Of a DNA stretch of 64,000 nucleotides, positions 35,886-46,372 are shown piece after piece. Under the pieces are notes generated by a model, which was not told the origin of the DNA, did no database searches, and worked only from the letters and a program-made list of their open reading frames with translations. Positions within the stretch are counted from its first letter, which is position 1; each line of letters opens with the position of its first letter. Position numbers and translations under genes: made by a program. Source of the DNA: Bosea sp. PAMC 26642 (lineage in GTDB: Bacteria > Pseudomonadota > Alphaproteobacteria > Rhizobiales > Beijerinckiaceae); the NCBI RefSeq assembly GCF_001562255.1, contig NZ_CP014301.1:2046001-2110000 (forward strand), written 5' to 3'.

Positions 35886-38195
35886 TCAGAGCGGATAGCC
35901 CGCCGTCTTCAACGCATTGAACACCTTGATCGGGGTCGCCGGCATGTCGATCGCCTTGATGCCTGCGGCCCGGTTCAGCGCATCGACCATCGCGTTCATC
36001 ACGCCGGGACAAGCCCCGATCGCGCCGGCCTCGCCCGCCCCCTTCACGCCGATGGCGTTGGTGACGCAGCGGACATTGCGCGTCTCGAAATGGAAGTTGG
36101 GGATGTCGATCGCGCGCGGCAGGGCGTAGTCCATGAAGGTCGCGGTCAGCATCTGGCCTTCCGCGTCGAAACGGATCTCCTCCATCAGCGCCTGGCCGAT
36201 ACCCTGCGCCGCGCCGCCATGGACCTGGCCCATCAGCATCAGCGGATTGAGCGTCACGCCGAAATCATCGACCACGACATAGTTGACGATCTCGGTCGCG
36301 CCGGTTTGGGGATCGACCTCCAGCTCGCAGACATGGGTGCCGTTGGGAAAGGTTGCCGCCGGCGGCGTCCAGCTCTGATGCACCCGCAGCATGGCCGATG
36401 TCGCGCCCGGCAGCGCCGCGATCGCCGCGAGATCGAGCGCCTTGTCGGTGCCGACGACGCGCACTGCGCCGTCGACGATCTCGAGATCGCCGACGCCGGC
36501 CTCGAGCTTTTCCGACGCCAGTTGCTTGAGATTGTCGGACAGGATCTCGGTCGCCTTGTTCAGCGCCGCGCCGCCGACGGGGATCGAGCGCGAGCCGCCG
36601 GTGCCGGAACCGGTCTCGACCTTGTCGGTATCGCCCTGGATGACGCGGATGCGGTCCATCGGGATGTCGAGATGCTGCGAGACCAGCTGCGAATAGGCCG
36701 TCTCATGGCCTTGCCCGTTCGACTGCGTGCCGATCAGCACGGTCACCATGCCGTCCTTTTCGAGGATCACGGTCGAGCTTTCGGGTCCGCCGCCGCCGCA
36801 GGCCTCGATATAGCAGGCCATGCCGATGCCGCGGATCTTGCCGGCCTTGTTGGCGGTCTTGAGCCGGGCCTTGAAACCTTGCCAGTCGGCCACCTCCATC
36901 GCGCGGCGCATATGCCCCTCGAACTCGCCCGAATCATAGACCGGCCCGGTCTGCGTGATGTGCGGCATCTCGCTCGGCTTGACGAAGTTCAGCGCGCGCA
37001 CCGCATCGGGCGTCTTGCCGGTCTCGATCGCGATCGCGTCGACCAGCCGCTCGATCAGATAGGCCGCCTCTGGACGACCCGCGCCGCGATAGGCATCGAC
37101 GGGCGTGGTGTTGGTAAGGACGCCCCGGAAGCGCACATGCACGGCCGGGATGTTGTAGCAGCCCGGCGTCATCGTCGTGCCGACCCAGGGAATGAAAGGT
37201 CCGTACTGCGAGAGATAGGCGCCCATCTCGGCCGCCAGATCGACCTTGAGGCCGATGAACTTGCCACGCTTGTCCAGGGCCATCGTCGCCGTGGCGAGAT
37301 TCGCCCGGCCATGCGTATCCGCGAGGAAGTGCTCCGTGCGGTCGGCGACCCAGCGCACCGGGCGCTTCAGCATCTCGGCCGCGACCATCGTCAGCGGGTA
37401 TTCGCGGTACATGAAGATCTTGGTGCCGAAGCCGCCGCCGACATCGGGCGTCACCACGCGGATACGCTTGGGGTCGACCTTGAGGATGGAGTTCGCCAGG
37501 ATGTCGCGCGTGCCGTGGCTGCCCTGGCTGCCGAGCGTCAACGTCCAGCGCTTGTCGGCCTTGTCGAACTCCGCGATGCAGGCGCGCGTCTCCATGTAGT
37601 TGGAGGCGAGGCGGTTGTTGACGATGGTGATCGAGATGGTCCGGTCGGCCTTGGCGAAGGCGGCATCGGCCTTGGCTTTGTCGCCCTGCTCCGCCTCGAA
37701 GGCGACATTGCCCGGGCGGTCGGGCCAGACCTGCGGTGCCGCGGGATCGAGCGCCTCCGTGATCCCGGTGATCGACGGCAGCGCCGTCCAGGCAATGTCG
37801 ATCGCCTCGGCGGCGTCGCGCGCCTGGTCCAGCGTCTCGGCGACGATGAACGCCACCGCCTCGCCGACATGCCGCACGATGTCGGTCGGCAGCACCGGAA
37901 CCGGCAGCGGCACCACCGGTTCGCCCGAAATCGTCTTGATCAGACCCTTGCAGGGGATGTCGCCGAGATGGGCGACGTCCTCGCCCGTCAGGATCAGTTT
38001 CACGCCCTTCATTCGGCGGGCGGTGTCCTTGTCGCGGATCGTGAAGGTCGCATGGGCATATTGCGAGCGCAGGACGAAGCCATGCAGGGCGCCCTCGACT
38101 GCCGTGTCGTCGGTGTAGCGGCCGGTGCCGGTCGTCAGCCGATGATCCTCGACCCGGCGAACCGGCTGGCCAAATCCAAATTTCATCGGACGCAT
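35886..38195 (-). CDS. Form II CoxL-like molybdopterin-binding subunit of the xanthine dehydrogenase family
   Basis: This is a 769-residue large subunit that binds the molybdenum cofactor. AYRGAGR (residues 368-374) is the form II signature; form I CO dehydrogenases have AYRCSFR. The molybdenum-site Glu is in GVKGAGEAGAIGA (about residue 722), and TPDVGGGFGTK and TGGSRSIPVGGAALNK are conserved cofactor segments. True carbon monoxide oxidation is not implied by form II. The medium (FAD) and small (2Fe-2S) subunit genes that normally flank this gene are absent from the window. GAGGA precedes the ATG. Confidence 0.9.
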   Translation of the reverse strand: MRPMKFGFGQPVRRVEDHRLTTGTGRYTDDTAVEGALHGFVLRSQYAHATFTIRDKDTARRMKGVKLILTGEDVAHLGDIPCKGLIKTISGEPVVPLPVPVLPTDIVRHVGEAVAFIVAETLDQARDAAEAIDIAWTALPSITGITEALDPAAPQVWPDRPGNVAFEAEQGDKAKADAAFAKADRTISITIVNNRLASNYMETRACIAEFDKADKRWTLTLGSQGSHGTRDILANSILKVDPKRIRVVTPDVGGGFGTKIFMYREYPLTMVAAEMLKRPVRWVADRTEHFLADTHGRANLATATMALDKRGKFIGLKVDLAAEMGAYLSQYGPFIPWVGTTMTPGCYNIPAVHVRFRGVLTNTTPVDAYRGAGRPEAAYLIERLVDAIAIETGKTPDAVRALNFVKPSEMPHITQTGPVYDSGEFEGHMRRAMEVADWQGFKARLKTANKAGKIRGIGMACYIEACGGGGPESSTVILEKDGMVTVLIGTQSNGQGHETAYSQLVSQHLDIPMDRIRVIQGDTDKVETGSGTGGSRSIPVGGAALNKATEILSDNLKQLASEKLEAGVGDLEIVDGAVRVVGTDKALDLAAIAALPGATSAMLRVHQSWTPPAATFPNGTHVCELEVDPQTGATEIVNYVVVDDFGVTLNPLMLMGQVHGGAAQGIGQALMEEIRFDAEGQMLTATFMDYALPRAIDIPNFHFETRNVRCVTNAIGVKGAGEAGAIGACPGVMNAMVDALNRAAGIKAIDMPATPIKVFNALKTAGYPL

Positions 38196-38293
38196 GGTGG
38201 ATTCCTCAGATCAGTAGAATGAAAGACTGGCGCAGAAACGCAGCCGCGTCAGCCCCGGCGCGTGATGCGGCGGGATGCGCTGGGCGCATTCGC

Positions 38294-39250
38294 TCAGCGC
38301 GCGACGCGGATCGCGGTATCCGACAGGGAGACCATGGTGTTGTAGGAGCTCACGAGCCAGTTGGCGTCGTTGGCGGCGCCGCGCCGCACATCGCCCTTGG
38401 TTTTCTCGAGCTTCTCGCGGAAATCACGCAGCTTGCCGAGCCATGAGCTCGCCTGGCTGTCGATAAGCAACGACGCCGAGGGATTGCTGTCCTTGAAGCG
38501 ATCCATTTCCCGCACGGCGCCGGCATACTCGCTCACGGCGGCCCCGAAGGCCGCGATATCGACGATCGGCTTCTCTCCGCTCGGCATCAGGTCCATCACG
38601 GCGCGCGCATTGACCATGATGTTGCGGACCTGCCAGCGCACCGAACGGCCCTCCCGTTGCTCGAGCACTGCGAGTTCGCGCAGATCGAGCCCCTTCTTGT
38701 AGACCCTCATTCCTGCGTCGAGCCGCGCCCGCTCGTCCAGAAAGATTTTCGCGGCCGGCACCAGCTGCCCGTGCAGCTTGCGGCCCTCGGCCACGTTGTC
38801 GTCGCGATAGTCCTTGCGCTCGTAATAGCGTTCGGCCCGGGTGATCAGCGGCGCCAGCTCCTGATAGGCCTTGATGTAGCGCGAAACGGCGCGGTCGATT
38901 TCCGGCAATTCCGGCGGCTGCCCCGTGGCCTCTTCCGCGCGCCTGATTTCGCTTGTCACGTCGTAGAGGCTGTACAGGCCATAGGTGATGTATCGCTCCT
39001 GACCGGTCGGACCCTTCTGCATGTCCACCCAGCTGGCATAGCGCTCCCAGGACTGGATCGCCCGCAATGTCCGGTTCATCAGCGCCGTATAGGCATTGGA
39101 TTTCGCGATCGCGGCCTGCAACCCGGCATCGCCTGCAGCCGATGCGCTGGCGGACGGAGCGGCCGGTCCCTGGGCCGACCCGGCCGTCGGCACGGCAGCT
39201 AGGAGGACGGCACCCATGGCCAGGCTGCGAACGACGGCAAAAATCGACAT
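38294..39250 (-). CDS. DUF3829/YiiG-like exported protein
   Basis: The product is 318 residues with an N-terminal signal peptide (LAMGAVLLAAVPTAGSAQ). The mature part is almost all helix, starting KSNAYTALMNRTLRAIQSWE, which matches the DUF3829 pattern KYNAYIELYN. The middle has ELAPLITRAERYYERKDYRD. No lipobox Cys is seen, so it is probably periplasmic. The function is unknown; members are often lipoproteins in the envelope. It is 98 bases upstream of the CoxL-like gene on the same strand. Confidence 0.68.
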   Translation of the reverse strand: MSIFAVVRSLAMGAVLLAAVPTAGSAQGPAAPSASASAAGDAGLQAAIAKSNAYTALMNRTLRAIQSWERYASWVDMQKGPTGQERYITYGLYSLYDVTSEIRRAEEATGQPPELPEIDRAVSRYIKAYQELAPLITRAERYYERKDYRDDNVAEGRKLHGQLVPAAKIFLDERARLDAGMRVYKKGLDLRELAVLEQREGRSVRWQVRNIMVNARAVMDLMPSGEKPIVDIAAFGAAVSEYAGAVREMDRFKDSNPSASLLIDSQASSWLGKLRDFREKLEKTKGDVRRGAANDANWLVSSYNTMVSLSDTAIRVAR

Positions 39251-39315
39251 CAGGAATTCCTTTGGTCCTCGGCTGACGGCGATTGCCGCGAAACTCCGTG
39301 GAAGACGGCGAAAGG

Positions 39316-39630
39316 TCAGCGCTCGATCGGGCCGCCCTGCATGACCCAGTCCTTGAAGCCCCCGGCATAATGACTGTCGACGGACAGGCCTGCAGACTGT
39401 GCAAATTCCAGCGCACGCAGCGAGCGGATGCCGGCTGCGCAGGACAGGACGATGCGCTTGCCTGGCACGTCGGGGAGATCGGCGGGGTCGAATTGCGACA
39501 GCGGCAGCGACACGGAACCGGGAATACGGCCGGCCGCGAATTCATACGGCTCGCGCACATCGACGACCAGCAGGCTATCGTCGGCAAGTCCTGCCTTGAC
39601 GGCATCGATATCGAGGTCGTTCACGATCAA
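39316..39630 (-). CDS. Rhodanese-like domain protein
   Basis: This single-domain rhodanese of about 104 residues begins NDLDIDAVKAGLADDSLLVV with DVREPYEFAAGRIPGS next. The active-site loop is SCAAGIRS, with the persulfide-forming Cys, suggesting a sulfur carrier or sulfurtransferase role in the cytoplasm. The TTG at 39630 is preferred because GGGGGAAG precedes it; TTG at 39648 would add six residues (SGGSAL). Confidence 0.85.
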   Translation of the reverse strand: MIVNDLDIDAVKAGLADDSLLVVDVREPYEFAAGRIPGSVSLPLSQFDPADLPDVPGKRIVLSCAAGIRSLRALEFAQSAGLSVDSHYAGGFKDWVMQGGPIER

Positions 39631-39705
39631 GGCGCTTCCCCCGCTCAATCAGGCACCCCACCAGATAGAGCGCGAGCGCGGAAAATGCCAACTGCGCCAT
39701 GCATG

Positions 39706-39737
39706 AAAGCAGGCTGCGCGCGGGCGCAGCCTGCTTT
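39706..39737 (-). terminator. Long hairpin after the LysM gene
   Basis: A perfect 13-bp stem (AAAGCAGGCTGCG / CGCAGCCTGCTTT, 39706-39718 and 39725-39737) with loop CGCGGG lies 29 bases past the stop of the LysM gene on the minus strand. Reading in that direction it ends in TTT, and outer bases GCATG/CATGC can pair further. It is probably a terminator, though the T-run is short. Confidence 0.6.
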
Positions 39738-39765
39738 CGTCATGCATTCAGTAGCGCGAACAGCC

Positions 39766-40206
39766 TCAGGCCTTCGGCGGAATCCGCAGCACCCAGCCGG
39801 GCAGGATCAGGTCGGGATTCTTCACCGGCGGCGTGTTGGCCTTGACGATCTCGGTGTATTTAGCGCCCTGGCCCTTGCCGTAATGCTCTTCGGCGATCTT
39901 CCAGAGCGTATCGCCCTTCTTCACCGTGTAGAACACCGCCGCAGCCGCCTCCTTGGTCACGGCGAGATCGGATTCGACGGCAGCGACGCCAGCCGTGTTA
40001 CCGAGCGCGAGGATGATCTTCTCGGCCTCCTCCGTCGAGACGGCCTTGCCCGAGACCTTGACCTTGTCGCCGTCGATCGAAATCGAAACGTCCGACGGCA
40101 GCCCGTGGCCGGCGAGTTCCTTCTGCAGATCGTCGGCCGTTGCGGCCTTCGCCGAACCGCCGAAGATCTTGGCGCCCGCTTCCTTGATGAAACTGAACAA
40201 ACCCAT
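39766..40206 (-). CDS. BON-LysM protein (Kbp/YgaU-like)
   Basis: The product is 146 residues. A BON domain (about residues 20-85, DDLQKELAGHGLPSDVSISI, KVKVSGKAVSTEEAEKIILA) is followed by a LysM domain (FYTVKKGDTLWKIAEEHYGK, ILPGWVLRIP). E. coli Kbp has the same order and binds potassium in the cytoplasm. The ATG at 40206 has a near-perfect AAGGAGGA; the longer frame upstream has none. No signal peptide is seen, as in Kbp. Confidence 0.92.
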   Translation of the reverse strand: MGLFSFIKEAGAKIFGGSAKAATADDLQKELAGHGLPSDVSISIDGDKVKVSGKAVSTEEAEKIILALGNTAGVAAVESDLAVTKEAAAAVFYTVKKGDTLWKIAEEHYGKGQGAKYTEIVKANTPPVKNPDLILPGWVLRIPPKA

Positions 40207-40376
40207 CTTGCGTCCTCCTTGTGTCGGTTGGCCATGAAGCCCGCTGACGGCGACAAGTTCAAGACGGATTAACGAATTGGCAACGATCCCGGCTCGGGCG
40301 GCGTCGCCAAGCGCCCTCTTTCGCGGGAGGCTGCGGACTGGCACAAGCACCGGGCACGCAACTGGAGTTTTCCCCG

Positions 40377-40805
40377 ATGCTCACCCTCGTCCAGGCCCAG
40401 ACGATCCTGACGGCCGCCCTCGCCCATGCCGAAATGGCCGGCTTCAAGCCGCTCGCCATCGCCATCCTGGACGCGCGCGGCGCGCAGAAGGCCTTCGCCG
40501 CCCAGGACGGCACCAGCCTGAAGCGCGGCGAGATCGCTCATGGCAAGGCCCATGGTGCGGTGGCGATGGGGCTCGGCTCGCGCGCGCTCCACAAAATGGC
40601 GATCGAGCGGCCCTATTTCATCGAAGCCGCGACCCATGCCGTCGGCGGCTCGCTGGTGCCGGTCCCCGGCGGCGTGCTGATCCGCGATGCCGCCGGCGCA
40701 GTGTTCGGTGCCATCGGCATCTCCGGCGACACCTCCGACAATGACGAGGCCGCCGCCCTCGCCGGCATCGCGGCGGCCGGGCTCACGCCCGAAACCGGTG
40801 CCTGA
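40377..40805 (+). CDS. GlcG/HbpS-family protein
   Basis: The product is 142 residues with the GlcG/HbpS fold pattern: LTLVQAQTILTAALAHAEMA, PLAIAILDARGAQKAFAAQD, then GVLIRDAAGAVFGAIGISGD. HbpS binds haem in Streptomyces; other members have no known ligand. No signal peptide is present, so it is cytoplasmic. CTGGAG precedes the ATG. It lies 108 bases before the ferredoxin-NADP reductase gene on the same strand. Confidence 0.87.
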   Translation: MLTLVQAQTILTAALAHAEMAGFKPLAIAILDARGAQKAFAAQDGTSLKRGEIAHGKAHGAVAMGLGSRALHKMAIERPYFIEAATHAVGGSLVPVPGGVLIRDAAGAVFGAIGISGDTSDNDEAAALAGIAAAGLTPETGA

Positions 40806-41969
<1,164 letters not shown>

Positions 41970-41994
41970 TCGCGGGGCCGACGATGACGGCCCC

Positions 41995-44490
41995 TCAATA
42001 ACTCTGTGAAGACGAGACTTGCGGGCGATCGACCGGCGACGACGGCGCCACGGTGCCGAGACGCAGCGTGTCCAGAGTCGCCCGTGACGGGAGAGACAGG
42101 GTCGGCTGGAAGCGGTCGGTCCCCGACGCGACCAGGGGGGCCTCGCTCGCCGGCAGCGGTGCGTCGTCTTCCTCGGGCGCGGGCGGGCTGACCCGCTCGC
42201 GCAGTTCGGCGAACGCGCCGCCGATCGGGTGGAAGCTGAAGCGGATCTTGTGCGTTCCAGCCGGCACCTGCACGGCGCGGAAGAGCACGTTGGCCTTCAG
42301 GATCTCGACATCGACGCCGTCGAGCGTGGCCCGCCACCACGGGTGCCAGATGTCGTTCAGCACGACGAAGCCGGCCTGGGCAGCGTTAACGTCGATCTCG
42401 ACTTCGGTGTTCTGGTAGCGTGTCAACTGGATGTCGGCCCTCGCCTCGCCTGGCCCCTCGGGGATGGCTTCCGGGGGCTCGGCATCGAGCAGCACGACCT
42501 GATGCGGATCGGCCTCGGGCCAGCGCCCGCCGGCCTTCATGTCGTCGAAATCAGCCAGCTGCCAGCCGCCGACGAACTGCACGCGCGGCAGGGCGCGCGG
42601 GTTCTCGTAGACATAGCCTTCCTTGGTGCGGGCGACGAGCTTGAGATCGCCCACATGCAGCTTGTAGTCGACCTGCTCGATGGGAACCGGCGTCGCGATG
42701 TAGCGCAGTCCGAGCAGATCGGCGAGGCGGCAGCGATAGGACGGGAACAGCGGCGTGAATTTGCGCTCGCTCGGCCCGGCGATCGAATCCCGGGTGCCGA
42801 CCGCATCCGAGAAATCGGCCAGCCGCAGCGGGTTGTAACCGAGCGTATGGTCGAAGCCATGCACCATGCCGGCATTGGGCCATTCGAAGCCCATGCCGAG
42901 CAGTTCGACACGGTCGCGACGCGGCGACCCGGCCGGCTGTGCGACGAGCCGCTTCAGCACGCGCACCGTCTCGTTTTGCGTCTCGGGCCGCAGCACGTCG
43001 TAGATTTCGGGCGAGAGCGCCGTCGATTCATTGGGGCCGTTATTGGTGCCGAGATCGGCCCCGACGACGGCGGTGACGAGCAGGGCTGCGGCAAGCGGTC
43101 CGAGTCCGGTCCGCCAGCGCATCAGCGCCGCCACGACCGCAAGCGCCGCTGCAAACCACGCGACGGCCGACGCTGCGGGCCACCACGCATCGCGCAGATG
43201 CAGTTCCTGCGACGACACCACCAGCGCCAGAACGATCACGGCGGCGACAATCGCGCCACCGATGGCGAGATCGCGTTTGAGCGAGCCCAGCGTCTCCTCA
43301 GACAGGATACGGTGCAGCACATAGCCGGCCAGCACCGCGCCGAGCGCGCCGATCAGGAAAGTCGAGTCCGCGGGCCGGCGGAACGCCTTCACGCCCGGCA
43401 GGTAGTCATAGAACAGATGGAAGGCCGGCGTGTATCGCCCCAGCGCAAACAGCACCATGAACCCGAAGAGCAGGGTCAGCGGCAGCACCGCCTTGTCCAG
43501 CAGCCAGCCGCGCGAAAGGCCGGGGGCGATCAGCAGCAGCAGCGGCAGCGCGCCGATATAGACCTGCCCCATATTCTGCGACAGGAAGAGTTCGCTGGCG
43601 TTCCAGCCGGGGCTGTAGGGGCCCCAGAAATCGACCGCCGGATCGCGCGCGCCGAAGAGGTCGGCCACGAAGGCGGTCAAGAACGAGGCCGGATGCAGCG
43701 AGCCGCGGCCTGCCTCGACGAAATCGACCTCCGGCCGGGTCGTCGCCTCGGCGAAGAGCCAGGTCCAGAGCAGCGGCAGCAAGATGGTAGCGATGCCTGT
43801 GACACTCGCCACCGAGATCGCCGGCAGGCTTGCCCGAAAATCAGCCCAGCCGCCCGAAAGCCAATGCGCGACGACCATTCCGATCAGCACATAGACGCCG
43901 AGCAGCGCGACCTGGTCCGGCTCCAGCACCATCAGGGCAGCGGCAAAGCCGGCAAACGCCCCCGACAGCAGCGACGAGCGCTGCAGCATCCGCGCCGTCA
44001 GCCAGAAGGCGATGGCGAAGAAGGCGAGACTGGCGATCTGCCCGACATGCTGCACCCGCCAGGCCGCCGACGCGCCGAAGGCGAAGACCAGCGCCGCCAG
44101 CAGCCCGCCTGCCGGATGCCATTTGCGGTCGCGGAAGAACATCAGCAGAGCCAAACCGCCCGCCAGCAGATGCGCCAGCACATAGGCGTCGACCATGCGG
44201 AAGCTCGGCGAGGGCGAGATGAGCGCGAGCAGGATCGCGGGCGAGAAGATCAGGGATTGCGGGTCGGCCACCTGCGGCGACCCGCCGAAGACGTTGTGGG
44301 TCCAGAACGGCGACTGGCCGGAATGCAGCGCCTGGGCCAGGAACTGGATCTGCGCCTGGAAATGCGCCTTGGCATCGAAGGGAATCGTCACCGAGCCCGA
44401 CAGCCAAGGCCAGCACAAGATCACCCAGACACAAACAAATCCCGTGGCCGCCAGCCGGTAGCTGACGCCCCTCTTCAGAATCGCGTTCAA
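41995..44490 (-). CDS. YfhO-like multi-spanning membrane protein
   Basis: The product is 831 residues. The first about 500 residues hold roughly a dozen membrane segments, with FDAKAHFQAQIQFLAQALHS in the first periplasmic loop, a region where GT-C enzymes place their acidic pair. The last about 270 residues form a periplasmic beta-rich domain (EVEIDVNAAQAGFVVLNDIW). This matches YfhO-family proteins, some of which add sugars to lipid-linked polymers in Gram-positives. Enzymatic activity here is an inference. The start is TTG at 44490; the C terminus is Ser/Pro-rich. Confidence 0.8.
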   Translation of the reverse strand: MNAILKRGVSYRLAATGFVCVWVILCWPWLSGSVTIPFDAKAHFQAQIQFLAQALHSGQSPFWTHNVFGGSPQVADPQSLIFSPAILLALISPSPSFRMVDAYVLAHLLAGGLALLMFFRDRKWHPAGGLLAALVFAFGASAAWRVQHVGQIASLAFFAIAFWLTARMLQRSSLLSGAFAGFAAALMVLEPDQVALLGVYVLIGMVVAHWLSGGWADFRASLPAISVASVTGIATILLPLLWTWLFAEATTRPEVDFVEAGRGSLHPASFLTAFVADLFGARDPAVDFWGPYSPGWNASELFLSQNMGQVYIGALPLLLLIAPGLSRGWLLDKAVLPLTLLFGFMVLFALGRYTPAFHLFYDYLPGVKAFRRPADSTFLIGALGAVLAGYVLHRILSEETLGSLKRDLAIGGAIVAAVIVLALVVSSQELHLRDAWWPAASAVAWFAAALAVVAALMRWRTGLGPLAAALLVTAVVGADLGTNNGPNESTALSPEIYDVLRPETQNETVRVLKRLVAQPAGSPRRDRVELLGMGFEWPNAGMVHGFDHTLGYNPLRLADFSDAVGTRDSIAGPSERKFTPLFPSYRCRLADLLGLRYIATPVPIEQVDYKLHVGDLKLVARTKEGYVYENPRALPRVQFVGGWQLADFDDMKAGGRWPEADPHQVVLLDAEPPEAIPEGPGEARADIQLTRYQNTEVEIDVNAAQAGFVVLNDIWHPWWRATLDGVDVEILKANVLFRAVQVPAGTHKIRFSFHPIGGAFAELRERVSPPAPEEDDAPLPASEAPLVASGTDRFQPTLSLPSRATLDTLRLGTVAPSSPVDRPQVSSSQSY

Positions 44491-44660
44491 GCGGACCCCC
44501 CGGTCCCCTCAGGCTTGGACGGCTCCGGATTCGGAACCAGCCTCCACCCTGTCAGTGACTGGACCATGCGGGGGGGCAGGTGAACCGAAACTGAATAAAA
44601 TCGTCGACACCGCCGCGCTGGCCGAAGACGGTCAAGGAATGGTTGGCGCCCGCGCAGATT

Positions 44661-45896
44661 TCAGCGGGTATTCGACAACCAGGCCGCCAGCACGCGCCGC
44701 TCGGCCGGCGTGATGCCGGAGAGATTATTGGGCGGCATCGCATGGGTCATGACCGCCTGGACCCGGATCGCGCGTGCCTGCGCCGCGATGAATTCCGGCT
44801 CGTGCAGCAGTACGCCTTTCGGCGCGATCTGCAGGCCCGGCCAGCTCGGCTCGGGCGCATGGCACATGGCGCAGCGCCCCGACACGATGTTGGCGACCTC
44901 GACCGGCGGCAGCGCCAGCCCGGCCAGCAGCATCGGCTTGCGCTCCGGCAGCGGGGCAAGCCCGAGCCGGTCGCGCCTACCCGGCGAAGACGCCATGGCG
45001 AGCCAGAAGGCGAGCCACAGCGCTGCGAGCGCGACAGCCCAGGTCCACCACGGCGATTTCGCATGGTCGGCATGGCGGACGTTGAAGAAGTGCCGGATCA
45101 GCGCGCCGGCCACGATGATCAGCGCCACCAGCGCCGGGATCACCGCCGAATTGGCATAGGTCACGGGGTAGTGGTTCGACAACATCAGGAACAGCACCGG
45201 CAGGGTGATGTAGTTGTTGTGCGTCGAGCGCTGCTTGGCCGCCTTGCCGTATTTCGGATCGGGCTTTTCGCCGGCCGTCAGTGCGGCGATCACCTTGCGC
45301 TGGCCCGGCATGATGTTGAAGAACACGTTGGCGGTCATGATCGTCGCCATCAGCGCGCCGGTATGGATCAGCGCGCCGCGCCCCGAGAACACGGACGCGA
45401 AAGCCCAGCTCGCCGCCACGACATAGGAGAAACCGAGCAGGCCCAGCACGACGTCGTTGCGGCCCAGCGGCGAACGGCACAGCCAGTCGTAGAACAGCCA
45501 GCCCAGCGCCAGCGCCGCAATGCCGATCGCGCCCGCCGCCAGCGGCGAAAGCTGCATCACCGCCGGGTCGATCAGATAGAGCTCCGACTGCGCATAGTAG
45601 ACCCAGACAAGCAGGAAGAAGCCCGAGATCCAGGTCCAGTAGGCCTGCCATTTGTGCCAGGTCAGCTCGGCCGGCATCACGGCCGGCGCGACCATGTATT
45701 TCCGCATCTCGTAGAACCCGCCGCCATGGACCTGCCAGGCGCGCCCGCCCTCTCCGGCCGGGATGTCGGCGGCGCCGCGTAGCGAAGCATCGAGGTGGAT
45801 GAAGAAGAAGGACGAGCCGATCCAGGCGATCGCGGTGATCACATGCAGCCAGCGCAAAAGCTGGCTCCCCCATTCCATCAGATAGGCGTCGAGCAT
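44661..45896 (-). CDS. puuD: Urate hydroxylase PuuD
   Basis: The product is 411 residues: an integral membrane protein with about eight membrane segments (LLRWLHVITAIAWIGSSFFF is the PuuD start) and a C-terminal cytochrome c domain with CAMCH at about residue 342. PuuD oxidises urate to 5-hydroxyisourate and passes electrons through its haem domain to the respiratory chain. It replaces soluble urate oxidase. It is divergent from hiuH, whose enzyme consumes its product, with 120 bases between. Confidence 0.95.
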   Translation of the reverse strand: MLDAYLMEWGSQLLRWLHVITAIAWIGSSFFFIHLDASLRGAADIPAGEGGRAWQVHGGGFYEMRKYMVAPAVMPAELTWHKWQAYWTWISGFFLLVWVYYAQSELYLIDPAVMQLSPLAAGAIGIAALALGWLFYDWLCRSPLGRNDVVLGLLGFSYVVAASWAFASVFSGRGALIHTGALMATIMTANVFFNIMPGQRKVIAALTAGEKPDPKYGKAAKQRSTHNNYITLPVLFLMLSNHYPVTYANSAVIPALVALIIVAGALIRHFFNVRHADHAKSPWWTWAVALAALWLAFWLAMASSPGRRDRLGLAPLPERKPMLLAGLALPPVEVANIVSGRCAMCHAPEPSWPGLQIAPKGVLLHEPEFIAAQARAIRVQAVMTHAMPPNNLSGITPAERRVLAAWLSNTR

Positions 45897-46016
45897 CTCG
45901 GTTTCCGGTCAGGGGCTGAAAGGCGGCTCGTGCCTGTGGACTTCGCCGCCGGTCAAATTACGGTTGGCGGCGTGGGACAGGCAAGCGCCGTTCCACGGAG
46001 ACAGAGAAGGACGGAC

Positions 46017-46367
46017 ATGGCAGGACTTTCGACCCATATCCTCGACACACATAGTGGGCGGCCCGGTGCCGGCGTCGCCGTCTCGCTGCGGCGCCTGCTG
46101 CCAGACGGCACGCGCGAACTTCTGGCCGAGACGCAGACGAATGAGGATGGACGCGCCGCGCTGATGACGGCGGAGGATACGAGGCCCGGCGTCTACGAGA
46201 TCGATTTCGCCATCGGCACCTATTTCCGCAGCCGAGGTATCGATCTGCCTGACCCCGCCTTCCTCGATCGCGTCACGGTCCGGTTCGGCATTTCAGACGT
46301 CGCGCGCCACTATCACGTGCCGCTTCTCGCCTCGCCCTTTGGCTACACCACCTATCGCGGCAGCTAA
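46017..46367 (+). CDS. hiuH: 5-Hydroxyisourate hydrolase
   Basis: This transthyretin-like enzyme of 116 residues hydrolyses 5-hydroxyisourate to OHCU. The N-terminal signature is STHILDTHSGRPGAGVAV and the C terminus is YRGS, both diagnostic. GAAGGA precedes the ATG; a longer open frame upstream is not used. It lies 5 bases before the puuE-uraD fusion, so the two are one operon. Confidence 0.96.
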   Translation: MAGLSTHILDTHSGRPGAGVAVSLRRLLPDGTRELLAETQTNEDGRAALMTAEDTRPGVYEIDFAIGTYFRSRGIDLPDPAFLDRVTVRFGISDVARHYHVPLLASPFGYTTYRGS

Positions 46368-46372
46368 ATTCC

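Noticed and set aside
35886..38195. True CO dehydrogenase large subunit
   Set aside because: The signature is AYRGAGR (form II), not AYRCSFR, and the partner subunits are absent, so CO oxidation is not claimed.
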